DNA of 43,375 nt from Gammaproteobacteria bacterium (GTDB taxonomy: Bacteria; Pseudomonadota; Gammaproteobacteria; Steroidobacterales; Steroidobacteraceae), in the NCBI GenBank assembly GCA_030831085.1, contig JAURLT010000053.1, positions 1-43,375 of the forward strand, given 5' to 3'. The notes below the pieces were generated by a model. It did no database searches. It saw only the letters and a program-made list of their open reading frames with translations, and was not told the origin of the DNA. Each line of letters opens with the position of its first letter. The first letter of the stretch is position 1. The position numbers were made by a program, and so were the translations under genes. Below are positions 32,863 through 40,641 of this stretch, one piece after another.

Positions 32863-35052
32863 GTGACAACAACGTCGTCACGAAGAAATTTTCTTAGAAC
32901 CCTGAACATGGCAGCCTCAGCAATCTTCATGTTCTCCCTGAATGTACATGCTTCGGATGACAGCGACCCGTATCAGTGGCTAGAGAACACCGGGTCGGCA
33001 GATGTGATCGAATGGGTGGAAAGTCAGAACAAAGAAACTGTAGAACAACTGACCAAGGAGCCAGGCTTTGATCAGCTCAGGGCGCGGTTTCTGTCGCTCT
33101 ATCAGTCTGATGATCGTCTTCCCGGGTTTGGTGAACTTCGGCAGCACCGAGGCATGGTTTACGCGCTGGAGCAGTCAACGGAGCATCCCCGCGGTGTTTT
33201 GAGGAGAGTTTCCGTTGAGAGCTATGGTCGTTCGAGTGCTCCATGGGAGGTTTTGGTAGATATTGACGCCATCGCTGACGAGGAGGGTAAGAATTGGTAC
33301 ACACCGCTCTTTAGACTCAGCTTTTCCCCAGATGGCAGCCGTGTGCTTCTAGGGTTGTCAGATGGTGGGTCGGAAGCGATTTCTTATCGAGAGTTTGACC
33401 TACACAAAAGGGAATTTGTGAAAGGAGGCTTTAGTACGCCAGTGGCTCGTCAATTTGCTGTTTGGGAAAACGAGAACACGCTGCAGATTGCTATTGTTCT
33501 TGCCTCGGACGAAGCAACAGAGTCTGGATACCCCAGGATAGTTAGACGTTGGCAGCGCGGCACAGACTTGAGAAGTGCCCAGTCAGTCTACGAGGGTTCA
33601 AGAAGTCATGTCCTGATCGCACCAACTATTGCGAGCTCCGCGAGCTACAGCAAACCGTTGATCTTGGATGCAAAGACCTTTTCTGAAGGAAGTGTGTACG
33701 CAGTAGACGACCAAAAAGGGCTCGTGAAGCTGGAGTTTCCTCAAGAAGTCATGGACTTTGCTTGGGTGGGGCTGCATGGCATTGACCAGACGATTTTTCT
33801 GTCGCTTCAAGCAGATTGGGCAGTCGGCGGGCAGGTCTTTCGTGCCGGCGATGTCGTCGGAGTCAATCTTCGAAAAATCATCGCTCAGGGTGGCAAAAGC
33901 GCAGGTGCTGTTGAAACAGTTTACTCAAGCGCAGAAAACCAGGCAATTCGTTTGAATGACGGCGTCGTCGTCTCAAAAGACACACTGCTGGTCAATGCAC
34001 TTTGTGATGTAATATCCTGCCTTAAAAGCATAGCCCTTGATGACAAGGGGAGCTGGGTTACTCAGGACGTGCAGTTGCCTGGACAAGGCACAGTAAATGC
34101 TGTTGGGGGCACGGATGTTTATTCCCCGGTTAGTCTTTGGACATATGAGAGTTTCCTGACAGCGCCGCAGTTGCTCGCAATTGAGCAAAACGCGGCCCCG
34201 ACAGTTAGAGCTCAGCAAGTGCCCTTTGATGGGCATGAAGAATTCGAAACAACGCAGATGTTCGCCTTGGCAAAGGACGGCACAAAAATCCCGTATTTTG
34301 TTGTCCATAAGAAGAGGCTAAAACTCGACGGTAGCTCGCCTGTAGTCATGTATGGATATGGTGGGTTTGGATTAAGCGTACCTGCATCGTATGAGCCTCG
34401 TTACATCGGGCCATTTCATGACATTTGGCTCAAGCAGGGTGGCATTTTTGTTTCGGTGAACCCTCGGGGTGGCGGGGAATATGGTCCCAAATGGTACAGC
34501 GTTGCTAAACGGCAAACGCGACAAACGGTGTACGATGATATCTACGCCGTCACCGAGGATTTGATTCAGCGAGGATTTACCGCCAAAGGGAAAGTTGGCT
34601 TTGTCGGCGGGTCAAACGGTGGGCTTACTGCAGGCGTGGTGGTAACACAGAGGCCAGACCTGTTTGGTGCGTCTGTTTCTCTTGTGCCACTGCTTGACAT
34701 GATGCGGTTCCATAAGCTCCTGGCCGGAGCGAGCTGGATGGATGAATATGGAAATCCAGAAGTTGATGCAGATAGAGAGGCGCTGTTGGGATATTCGCCC
34801 TATCAGAACATTGATGTGGATGCAAAATATCCAGAAATTTTCTTCATGACATCCACTCAAGACGATCATGTACATCCTGGGCATGCGAGAAAGATGGCTG
34901 CCAAGATGATGGCCTCCGGTCATCCGACGCTCTTCTACGAGGCGAAAGAAGGAGGGCATGCTATGGCGGTGAATGATGAAGGGAGGGCGTTCAATTCGGC
35001 AATGATAACGTCATATTTCATTCGCCAGTTGATGACGACCCGCGACCACTAA
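32863..35052 (+). CDS. Prolyl oligopeptidase family serine peptidase (S9A), Tat-exported
   Basis: A 729-residue enzyme. The N-terminus carries a twin-arginine motif (SRRNFLR) followed by a hydrophobic stretch and VHA, indicating export of the folded protein. The order is then the SDPYQWLEN entry helix of prolyl oligopeptidases, a seven-bladed propeller, and the hydrolase domain with YGYGGFG, NPRGGGEYGPKW, S584 (GGSNGG), an Asp in TQDDHVHPGHA and H699 (EGGHAM). All catalytic residues are present. The start is GTG at 32863 with GGAG upstream. Codon use is markedly AT-richer than the flanking genes, consistent with transfer. It cleaves after Pro in short peptides by family. A TAAAAT at about 32822 may be its -10. 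Confidence 0.92.
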   Translation: MTTTSSRRNFLRTLNMAASAIFMFSLNVHASDDSDPYQWLENTGSADVIEWVESQNKETVEQLTKEPGFDQLRARFLSLYQSDDRLPGFGELRQHRGMVYALEQSTEHPRGVLRRVSVESYGRSSAPWEVLVDIDAIADEEGKNWYTPLFRLSFSPDGSRVLLGLSDGGSEAISYREFDLHKREFVKGGFSTPVARQFAVWENENTLQIAIVLASDEATESGYPRIVRRWQRGTDLRSAQSVYEGSRSHVLIAPTIASSASYSKPLILDAKTFSEGSVYAVDDQKGLVKLEFPQEVMDFAWVGLHGIDQTIFLSLQADWAVGGQVFRAGDVVGVNLRKIIAQGGKSAGAVETVYSSAENQAIRLNDGVVVSKDTLLVNALCDVISCLKSIALDDKGSWVTQDVQLPGQGTVNAVGGTDVYSPVSLWTYESFLTAPQLLAIEQNAAPTVRAQQVPFDGHEEFETTQMFALAKDGTKIPYFVVHKKRLKLDGSSPVVMYGYGGFGLSVPASYEPRYIGPFHDIWLKQGGIFVSVNPRGGGEYGPKWYSVAKRQTRQTVYDDIYAVTEDLIQRGFTAKGKVGFVGGSNGGLTAGVVVTQRPDLFGASVSLVPLLDMMRFHKLLAGASWMDEYGNPEVDADREALLGYSPYQNIDVDAKYPEIFFMTSTQDDHVHPGHARKMAAKMMASGHPTLFYEAKEGGHAMAVNDEGRAFNSAMITSYFIRQLMTTRDH

Positions 35053-35179
35053 AGCCTCAATACTAGACCAACACTATGTTTCAGCGCGCCGACCGCCATC
35101 GATCAGCAGATGCGCGACGCCGACGTGCCTGGCAAATGCGGGTTGCGCCGGCGTGTCAACGCCGTGCCTCGAGTACGCG

Positions 35180-35272
35180 ACGGAGAATGTCGTTCGCACA
35201 GTCAGCATGCTCGGGCACGGCTCGGTCAGGTATACAGAGCAAGCGCTGGTTTGCGCCGCGCGTGCGCCCTAA
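35180..35272 (+). pseudogene. Possible tyrosine-recombinase C-terminal remnant (weak)
   Basis: One frame reads ENVVRTVSMLGHGSVRYTEQA and stops at 35270-35272. LGH, then five residues, then T-E is the register of the box II end of phage-type integrases (LGHSS...TTERY), but the catalytic Tyr position is Ala and nothing convincing precedes it. The 120 bases before it, back to the peptidase stop, hold no recognisable gene. Could be chance. Confidence 0.2.
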
Positions 35273-35274
35273 GA

Positions 35275-35799
35275 GGCGGTGTCCGCCTCGAGTTTCATGG
35301 TGAGCTTGGCGCCGAGCAGGTTGGTGCCCTGGTGAATGCGGCAATTCGGCTGGATAGAGTGCCGACGAGTGTTGCAAGCGTCGGATTGCCGTTTGCGTTC
35401 GTTCATTTACAAGACAAGAACTGGTTGTCAAAAATGTCGCTGCACCAGGAATCATTTGAGAAGTGCAGCCAGATTGGGACTCGAACGGTCGATGGTTTCT
35501 GTATCTGTGCGTTTTCCGTTGATCGCGAAGGGGACGGGACTATCGATGTTACTTCCCGAGTAGTCTCGCCACTTGCTATTCCAAACGAGGATCCTGCAAC
35601 GGGTAACGCCGCCGCAGCGTTATCGGCTCTGCTCGTGAAAACTGTTAGCCAGTTTCCGGTAACCATTAACGTAAGTCAGGGGGAATTTGTGGGTCGTTCG
35701 AGCGAGATTACCGTAGAACTGGCTAGCCCGGACGATAGTCCATTGGTTTCCGGGCGCTGTGTCCCGGTAAGTAGCGGAACTCTGTACGTCAATGATTGA
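35275..35799 (+). pseudogene. PhzF-family protein fragment (middle and C-terminal part)
   Basis: About 174 codons resemble the PhzF/diaminopimelate-epimerase-like family. PTSVASVGLPFAFVHL matches the mid-protein segment, NEDPATGNAAAALSALLV is the hallmark second-domain motif, and SQGEFVGRSSEITVEL is followed by GRCVPVSSGTLYV. The first domain, with the catalytic Glu and the GHPTLG segment, is absent; the sequence before 35275 has no similarity. The fragment therefore looks like a decayed isomerase. An ATG at 35110 keeps the frame open but adds unrelated sequence, so I treat this as a pseudogene rather than a full gene. Confidence 0.65.
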
Positions 35800-35989
35800 C
35801 AATCTTCTTGCGGGCTCTGCGAATCGACTCCCTTTCGGTGTGATTTTCCTACTTCAAGGACTCGCTGGCTGTAGCGGTTCTTGCAATGAAACTGAGTTCA
35901 AAGGCGTAAGTTATGTGCTCCAGTCGGTTGGCAGGTTTAGGAGAAGGCAAGTCGCCAATCTCTTCTCTCCGGGCCTCAGAATCGCTTAG
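35792..35989 (+). CDS. Small ORF with lipobox-like signal, doubtful
   Basis: A 65-codon frame overlapping the end of the PhzF remnant. Residues 12-28 are hydrophobic (LPFGVIFLLQGLAGC) and end in LAGC, a lipobox pattern, after which the sequence is short and featureless. There is no good ribosome-binding site. It could be a small lipoprotein, the start of a decayed one, or chance. The 60 bases between it and the tRNA contain only a weak TATGCT -10-like element at about 36010. Confidence 0.2.
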   Translation: MIDNLLAGSANRLPFGVIFLLQGLAGCSGSCNETEFKGVSYVLQSVGRFRRRQVANLFSPGLRIA

Positions 35990-36050
35990 AATCGACGTAC
36001 TCTCACTTTTATGCTCAGCCAGACCGAAGTGAGACGTAACTCCCTGATAA

Positions 36051-36124
36051 GCGGGTGTAGTTCAATGGTAGAACTGCAGCTTCCCAAGCTGCTAACGTGG
36101 GTTCGATTCCCATCACCCGCTCCA
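36051..36124 (+). tRNA. tRNA-Gly (anticodon CCC)
   Basis: A 74-base tRNA with encoded CCA. The acceptor stem GCGGGTG/CACCCGC pairs fully, the D arm is GTTC/GAAC, the anticodon stem is GCAGC/GCTGC around the loop TTCCCAA (anticodon CCC at 36083-36085), and the T arm is GTGGG/CCCAT around TTCGATT. The discriminator is T. It closely resembles E. coli glyU, the tRNA that reads GGG. Its first 22 bases are duplicated at 32465, which makes it the right edge of the island-like segment. It converges with the operon ending at 36166. Confidence 0.97.
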
Positions 36125-36131
36125 TCCTTAC

Positions 36132-36162
36132 CCTGCCTTGAGCAGGCGGGTGGCCGGTTTTT
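36132..36162 (+). terminator. Possible tRNA-Gly terminator
   Basis: A short CCTGC/GCAGG hairpin (36132-36146, loop CTTGA) is followed after 11 bases by a run of five T (36158-36162). The gap between stem and T-run is longer than in a standard intrinsic terminator, so the call is tentative. Confidence 0.3.
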
Positions 36163-36165
36163 CGG

Positions 36166-37734
36166 TCAGGGTCCCTGAACACATCCCAAGTCCTCAAAAG
36201 CCTTGGTCGACGTGTACTCAACGTGCGGCAGGTAAGCCCCCATGGCGGCGATTTCATCGCCGGGGATGCGGGTATCCTGCACGGCGTGTTTGAAGCCGAC
36301 GTCGGGCAACATGTTGCGGATCTGGAACCATCCAAAGTCCGGGTCCTTGAATCCGTCCCCGGCGACTGACCACTCTATCCACGCAACCCCGCATTCGGAC
36401 CGTGCGTTGGCCGGCCGGTCAGCCGTCCGGCTGGTCACCACCGTGTAGCGACGCTGGGCGTCGGTCGGAATTTCTTCATCGAACACGCAGCCCATCACCC
36501 TGGTGGTCTTCACCGACTCGTTCATGCACATCGATACGTAGCGCACTTCCCCGGTACCCATGACCGGCTGGTGATCGCGCGTCGCAGGTGCAGTAGGTAA
36601 GGTACCGCGAATGACCGCGACCTTGCCGAACGAACGGTGCAGGGCAGTGCGGACGTAATTGTTGTGGATGTTAGGGAAGAAGCCCCCGCCAACGCGCTGC
36701 GGGCTATTCTCTGCCCCGGCAGCCTCGTCACCCGTCCACAGCTGTAAAAGGTACCGGCGGTTGTACTGAGCACGCCACTCGGTCGAACGCCTGTTCTGGT
36801 CCTGAGTGGGTTCAAAGCTCGCGGGAAACGCCGCGGGGTTCACGACCGTTCGTGCCGCCTGGTAAAGGGGAGCGCCCGGCTGCCCGGGGGGTGGGTAGAC
36901 CGTGACCTGTGCTCCGTCTTGGAGCCGTTCGGGGTAGCGCAATGCCGAATAGCGCTCATCGTCGATTAGCAGCGCTGACGGGTCCGGCAGTCGCGTAACC
37001 GCAGGATTGCCCGTGCGGGCCTGGTAGTCCCGCGATTGCGCGTCAACGGCATCGCAAGCAGCCTGACCTGTCAGTACTGAGCCGTCGGCCAGCGTCAGCT
37101 TTGGCCGGGGCAGTCCGACATTGCCGGTCAGGTTGAGGCCCGTGTCGGGAACATAGACACGATAGACGAGTAACTCGAGACCCAGAGTCTCTCCTTCATC
37201 GACGGTTTCCCTGGCATGGGGCACCTGCCCCTTCGTCGGGTCAGGTTTTGTATAGAGGATGTTGCGCTGCGGTTCATTGTTGCGTGGGTCGCGAATGGTG
37301 AAGCCCGGGTTTGCGTCAGGGGAGATGGCGACCGCAAAAGCGCGCTGCCCCTCACGCGTATTTCGTGCTGCGCCGGGCCTGAAAGGATTTCCCGAACCCG
37401 GCATCGGTACCATCTGGTAGTCAGCGATGCCGTCCACCGGCTGGCCAAGGCGATCGTAGCTGATCAGCGACATGTACCTCGCATACGGGTAGGTGCCCTC
37501 AAGTTCAAGGACAGAACCTGGAGGGCGGCGATAGTAAGCGGCCCAGTAAGTTGCCCCTGCGTCGGGATAGGCAATGTTGTACTCGGGGTCATCACCGACC
37601 GCGCCAAAATTCCAGAAACAGGTGCTGAAGGAACCGCCGACAAAACTGCGCGCAGCAGGGTCCGCGGATGCCACTGCCGGAACGCCCGAAGTGGCTAGCA
37701 GGGCGCCGGTGAGGATCGGGGTCAGGATGTTCAA
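36166..37734 (-). CDS. Secreted protein of unrecognised family
   Basis: A 522-residue protein I do not recognise. A signal peptide (MNILTPILTGALLATSGVPAVASA) is followed by segments such as STCFWNFGAVGDDPEYNIAYP, YPYARYMSLISYDRLG and, near the C-terminus, GWFQIRNMLPDVGFKHAV. It contains several cysteines, which could form disulphides, and many aromatic residues, suggesting a beta-rich extracytoplasmic fold. The only in-frame start is a TTG at 37734, with GGAG nine bases upstream, which directly begins the signal peptide. It is the last gene of the operon, 12 bases after glutathione peroxidase. A role with the upstream oxidative genes is only inferred from position. Confidence 0.8.
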   Translation of the reverse strand: MNILTPILTGALLATSGVPAVASADPAARSFVGGSFSTCFWNFGAVGDDPEYNIAYPDAGATYWAAYYRRPPGSVLELEGTYPYARYMSLISYDRLGQPVDGIADYQMVPMPGSGNPFRPGAARNTREGQRAFAVAISPDANPGFTIRDPRNNEPQRNILYTKPDPTKGQVPHARETVDEGETLGLELLVYRVYVPDTGLNLTGNVGLPRPKLTLADGSVLTGQAACDAVDAQSRDYQARTGNPAVTRLPDPSALLIDDERYSALRYPERLQDGAQVTVYPPPGQPGAPLYQAARTVVNPAAFPASFEPTQDQNRRSTEWRAQYNRRYLLQLWTGDEAAGAENSPQRVGGGFFPNIHNNYVRTALHRSFGKVAVIRGTLPTAPATRDHQPVMGTGEVRYVSMCMNESVKTTRVMGCVFDEEIPTDAQRRYTVVTSRTADRPANARSECGVAWIEWSVAGDGFKDPDFGWFQIRNMLPDVGFKHAVQDTRIPGDEIAAMGAYLPHVEYTSTKAFEDLGCVQGP

Positions 37735-37746
37735 GTCGATGTTCTC

Positions 37747-38238
37747 CTACTCAGTCAGCGCGTCAGCGATCTCCTGCCTGAGCCCGTTGTCCTCGGGACG
37801 AGTGGTCGGCGGATAGCGGCCCAGCAGGCGCCCGTCCCGGCCGATCAGGAATTTCTCAAAGTTCCACTCGATGTCCCCGGGGAAGCCGCGGGCGGGATCG
37901 GTGAGCCATTGGTAGATCGCATGCCGGCCTGGTCCGTTGACCTCGAGCTTGGCCGACATCGGAAAAGTCACGCCGTAAGTAGTCGAGCAGAACCTGCGAA
38001 TTTCCTCCTCCGAGCCTGGCTCCTGGGCTCCGAACTGGTTGCAGGGAAAGCCGACCACGCTAAAGCCGTGCTCCTGAAGTTCATCATGCAGTTGTTCAAG
38101 ACCCGCGTACTGCGGGGTCAGCCCGCAGCGGCTGGCGACGTTCACCACCAGCAATACCCTGCCGCGAAGCGGCCCGAGCAGGTTGGAGCTGCCCTCGATG
38201 GCTTGAACCGTCAAGTCGAAAAAGTCGCTCACCATCAT
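37747..38238 (-). CDS. Glutathione peroxidase (thioredoxin-fold peroxidase)
   Basis: A 163-residue peroxidase reducing hydrogen or lipid peroxides with thiols. The active-site Cys38 is in NVASRCGLTPQY (Cys form, not selenocysteine). The FPCNQFGAQEPGS motif provides the Gln and a second Cys, and WNFEKFLIGRDG gives the conserved Trp and Asn. The tetrad is complete. There is no signal peptide, so it is cytoplasmic. Start choice is open between two adjacent ATG codons (38238, 38235) and the following GTG, since GGGAGG lies close upstream. Its place downstream of two FAD oxidases suggests protection against peroxide they release. Confidence 0.92.
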   Translation of the reverse strand: MMVSDFFDLTVQAIEGSSNLLGPLRGRVLLVVNVASRCGLTPQYAGLEQLHDELQEHGFSVVGFPCNQFGAQEPGSEEEIRRFCSTTYGVTFPMSAKLEVNGPGRHAIYQWLTDPARGFPGDIEWNFEKFLIGRDGRLLGRYPPTTRPEDNGLRQEIADALTE

Positions 38239-38267
38239 GCCTCCCTTGCCTGCCCCTGCAGCAACGG

Positions 38268-39131
38268 TCAGGCGGCCGACGTCGGCTTAGGTCCGAAAAT
38301 GATTATCAGCCAGGCGCTCAGCACGAATGGCAGTGAAAGCAACGTCACCTGCAGTTCCAGCAGACCGTAGGACAGGATGACCGACACGGCGATGCCCAAC
38401 AGTATCCCGCCCGGCCTGGTTCCACGGGCGTGCAAGGCGGAAGCCAGTATCAGCGCGTTGTAACCCAGCAAGCCGTCAGCGAATTGGGAATCGGGCAGGC
38501 CCAGGCCGAGTGCAATGAGCCAGCTGCCGATGGCTGCGACCAGCACCCAAAGCGCCGCACCCCGGGAGTGCACGAGCACGGCCAGAATCACGGCCAGGCC
38601 GACCCACTGCTCGGTTGAAAACAGGACCTGCGCTGAATTGGCGCCGGGCGCGGTCAGGAAGCCGGTATTTGCAGCCAGCGCAGGCGCTTCCATGATGCCG
38701 ACGAATCCGGTACAGAATGGCAAGGCAATCCAGGTCATGGCGATGTAAGGAACCGTATAGACCGGTAGCGGCAATATGCTTCGCAGGACAACCAGCAGCC
38801 ATACGGTCAGGGCCCCGACACCCGTGGCGATCAGCACTAGCAAAGGGCTGAATTCCAGGAACGACCCGAGTGCGAGTCCGGCGAGCGCCGCATTGAAGAT
38901 TGCAGTGCCGTCCGAGAAGAAGGCCTGACTCCTCAAAAACCACCAGCCAGCACACCAGGCGCCTATTGCCGCCCCAAGGCTCACGCCAAAAGCCGTTGGG
39001 GCAGAGAGCAGGGCGGCCAGCGCGAACAGTCCACCGGTGGCAGCCGAGGGCTGAAACAGGATCTGTCCATAACCGCGCAGCAACGGCAACAGTCCGTCGT
39101 CCAGCAGGGGTCGTGCCGGCACTGCCCTCAC
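38268..39131 (-). CDS. Urea transporter (UT family)
   Basis: A 287-residue membrane channel. The start LLRGYGQILFQPSAATGGLFALAALL and the following GTAIFNAALAGLALGSFL segment match the first repeat of the UT family, and SQFADGLLGYNALILASAL the second. VYTVPYIAMTWIALPF is the pore-lining loop. It has about ten membrane segments as an inverted repeat. It would pass urea or short amides passively across the inner membrane. GTG start at 39131 overlaps the upstream FAD gene stop (GTGA). No urease is in the window, so urea could be either imported or a released product. Confidence 0.85.
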   Translation of the reverse strand: MRAVPARPLLDDGLLPLLRGYGQILFQPSAATGGLFALAALLSAPTAFGVSLGAAIGAWCAGWWFLRSQAFFSDGTAIFNAALAGLALGSFLEFSPLLVLIATGVGALTVWLLVVLRSILPLPVYTVPYIAMTWIALPFCTGFVGIMEAPALAANTGFLTAPGANSAQVLFSTEQWVGLAVILAVLVHSRGAALWVLVAAIGSWLIALGLGLPDSQFADGLLGYNALILASALHARGTRPGGILLGIAVSVILSYGLLELQVTLLSLPFVLSAWLIIIFGPKPTSAA

Positions 39132-40639
39132 CGCCCAGACAACGCGGCGCGCGCCGCATTTCGGCCCGGCACGCCGCTGATCCCGCCACCGCCATGGGTG
39201 CCGCTGCCGCCGAGGAACAGGCCGTCGATCGGCGTGCGGTGATCCGACCAGCCAGGCAGCGGTCGCATGAACATCAGCTGGTCCAGGATCAGCTGGCCGT
39301 GGTTCAGGTCGCCCTCGGTCAGGGACCAGTGCTCCTCCAGGTCCACGGGGGTAATGGATTGAACCGATTGGAGGCTGTCGGAAAGTCGGGGCGCATATTT
39401 CGAGAGCGTCTCGATGGCGCGTGTCTCCAGCGCGGCACGGGCATCGCCCCAGCCTTCGTGGCGCAGTGCGAACGGCGCAAACTGGAAGTGGATGGACACG
39501 ACCGCACCCGAAGTGGTCACTTCCAGATAGGGGCTCGCGGAGATCTCACCGTACTTTGCCGCATCGTAGGCCTGCTCTAGGTAGCGAAGCGTGGGAGCCA
39601 CGACCAGCGTGCCCTCGGGCAGTCCATGGTTGCCATCGGTGAGCAGATGGACCTTGGCCACCGAGCCCCTCATCCGAATGGACTGCACGCCCCAGACATA
39701 GTCGGTAGGCAGCTCCGGTGCACCCACCAGGCCCAGCAGCGTGCGCCGGGGATCGGCGGAGGAGAGCACCCGCGTCGCGTGGATCTCCGTCCCGTCTTTG
39801 AGCAGCACGCCTTTGACCTGCTGGCGTTCGACCAGGACGCGGGCCACGGGCGCAGACGTGCGCAATTCTCCACCCGCGGCCTGCAAGGCAGTTACGAGGG
39901 CCTGGGTGATGGCGGCGCCGTCGGGGCTGGCGTGGGCCAGGCCGCCACGGTTCAGCCAGTTGTGGATCAGCGTATAGCCGGTACCCGCCGAGTACGGGCC
40001 CAGCGTGACGCCATGGATGGCCAGCGCGCCGAGCGCGGCCCGCAGGGGCTCGGCCTCGAACCATTCGTCGGCCAGTTCGCGGGCCGACATCGACAGGCTG
40101 CGGATCACGCGGAACATGTCCCGACGTCCGAGCCGCCGCAGTTTCAATAGCAGCGAAGCGAGTGGCAAGGCCTTGCCCAGGATTTCCCGGCGCTCGGGCC
40201 TTGGCATGGGCGTGGCATACGCCGCGTTCAACAGACTGCAGGCGGCGTCCATGAAGGCCAGAAACTCAGGCCAGCGCGCGGCATCCCGTGCGGAGTGCCT
40301 GCGAATGGCCTCGAGGGTATCGGTATCACCCCGACGAGTGGAGAGACGCAAGTTCTCGCCCCCGGGGAGTAGCGCCGTGTAAGCAGCGTGGGGCACGTCA
40401 TCAATCGCCAGGCCATGCCGTGCGAGGCCCAGTTCGCGGATGATTTCCGGCCGCAGCCGGCCGGCCGGATGCAGCGCGGGTGCGCCGAGGTCCTTGCCTG
40501 GCATCCGGTTCGCCAGCTGCCCGCCTGCCTCACTGGCCGCTTCCAGCACCAGCACCTTGCGGCCCGCCCGGGCGAGGTAGATGGCGGCCACCAGGCCGTT
40601 GTGTCCTCCGCCAACGATGAGGGTGTCAGGCTGGGACAT
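39128..40639 (-). CDS. Phytoene-desaturase-like FAD oxidoreductase
   Basis: A 503-residue flavoprotein of the NAD(P)/FAD-dependent oxidoreductase group related to phytoene desaturases and PYROXD2. The FAD-binding start is LIVGGGHNGLVAAIYLARAG, ending with E in VLVLEAASEAGGQ. The C-terminal FAD contact is PIDGLFLGGSGTHGGGGISG. It is a paralogue of the next gene upstream (42228-40642), sharing motifs such as ADEWFEAEPL, PYSAGTGYTLIHN and SSADPRRTLL, but lacks the GGAAVTEEI segment. ATG at 40639 follows the upstream stop by two bases. The pair may act as a heterodimer or as two successive oxidation steps. Substrate unknown; no carotenoid genes are nearby. Confidence 0.87.
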   Translation of the reverse strand: MSQPDTLIVGGGHNGLVAAIYLARAGRKVLVLEAASEAGGQLANRMPGKDLGAPALHPAGRLRPEIIRELGLARHGLAIDDVPHAAYTALLPGGENLRLSTRRGDTDTLEAIRRHSARDAARWPEFLAFMDAACSLLNAAYATPMPRPERREILGKALPLASLLLKLRRLGRRDMFRVIRSLSMSARELADEWFEAEPLRAALGALAIHGVTLGPYSAGTGYTLIHNWLNRGGLAHASPDGAAITQALVTALQAAGGELRTSAPVARVLVERQQVKGVLLKDGTEIHATRVLSSADPRRTLLGLVGAPELPTDYVWGVQSIRMRGSVAKVHLLTDGNHGLPEGTLVVAPTLRYLEQAYDAAKYGEISASPYLEVTTSGAVVSIHFQFAPFALRHEGWGDARAALETRAIETLSKYAPRLSDSLQSVQSITPVDLEEHWSLTEGDLNHGQLILDQLMFMRPLPGWSDHRTPIDGLFLGGSGTHGGGGISGVPGRNAARAALSGR

Positions 40640-40641
40640 GG

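Larger units (their letters stand above)
32465..36072. mobile_element. Island-like segment bounded by 22-bp direct repeats of a tRNA-Gly 5' end
   Basis: The first 22 bases of the tRNA-Gly gene at 36051 recur perfectly at 32465-32486 in the same orientation, 3,586 bases apart. The DNA between is visibly richer in A and T than the flanks. It contains a truncated TonB-receptor end, an intact prolyl oligopeptidase, a PhzF-family remnant and non-coding stretches, while both flanks are dense, GC-rich and ordinary. No intact integrase or transposase is present. Direct repeats at a tRNA plus foreign composition are the classic mark of site-specific integration, though usually the 3' end of the tRNA is duplicated. 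Intra-chromosomal recombination between tRNA copies is the main alternative. Confidence 0.6.

Noticed and set aside
35110-35274. Treating the ATG at 35110 as the true start of a full PhzF gene
   Set aside because: The 55 codons before 35275 show no PhzF first-domain motifs and are Arg-rich noise; the enzyme's catalytic domain is missing.
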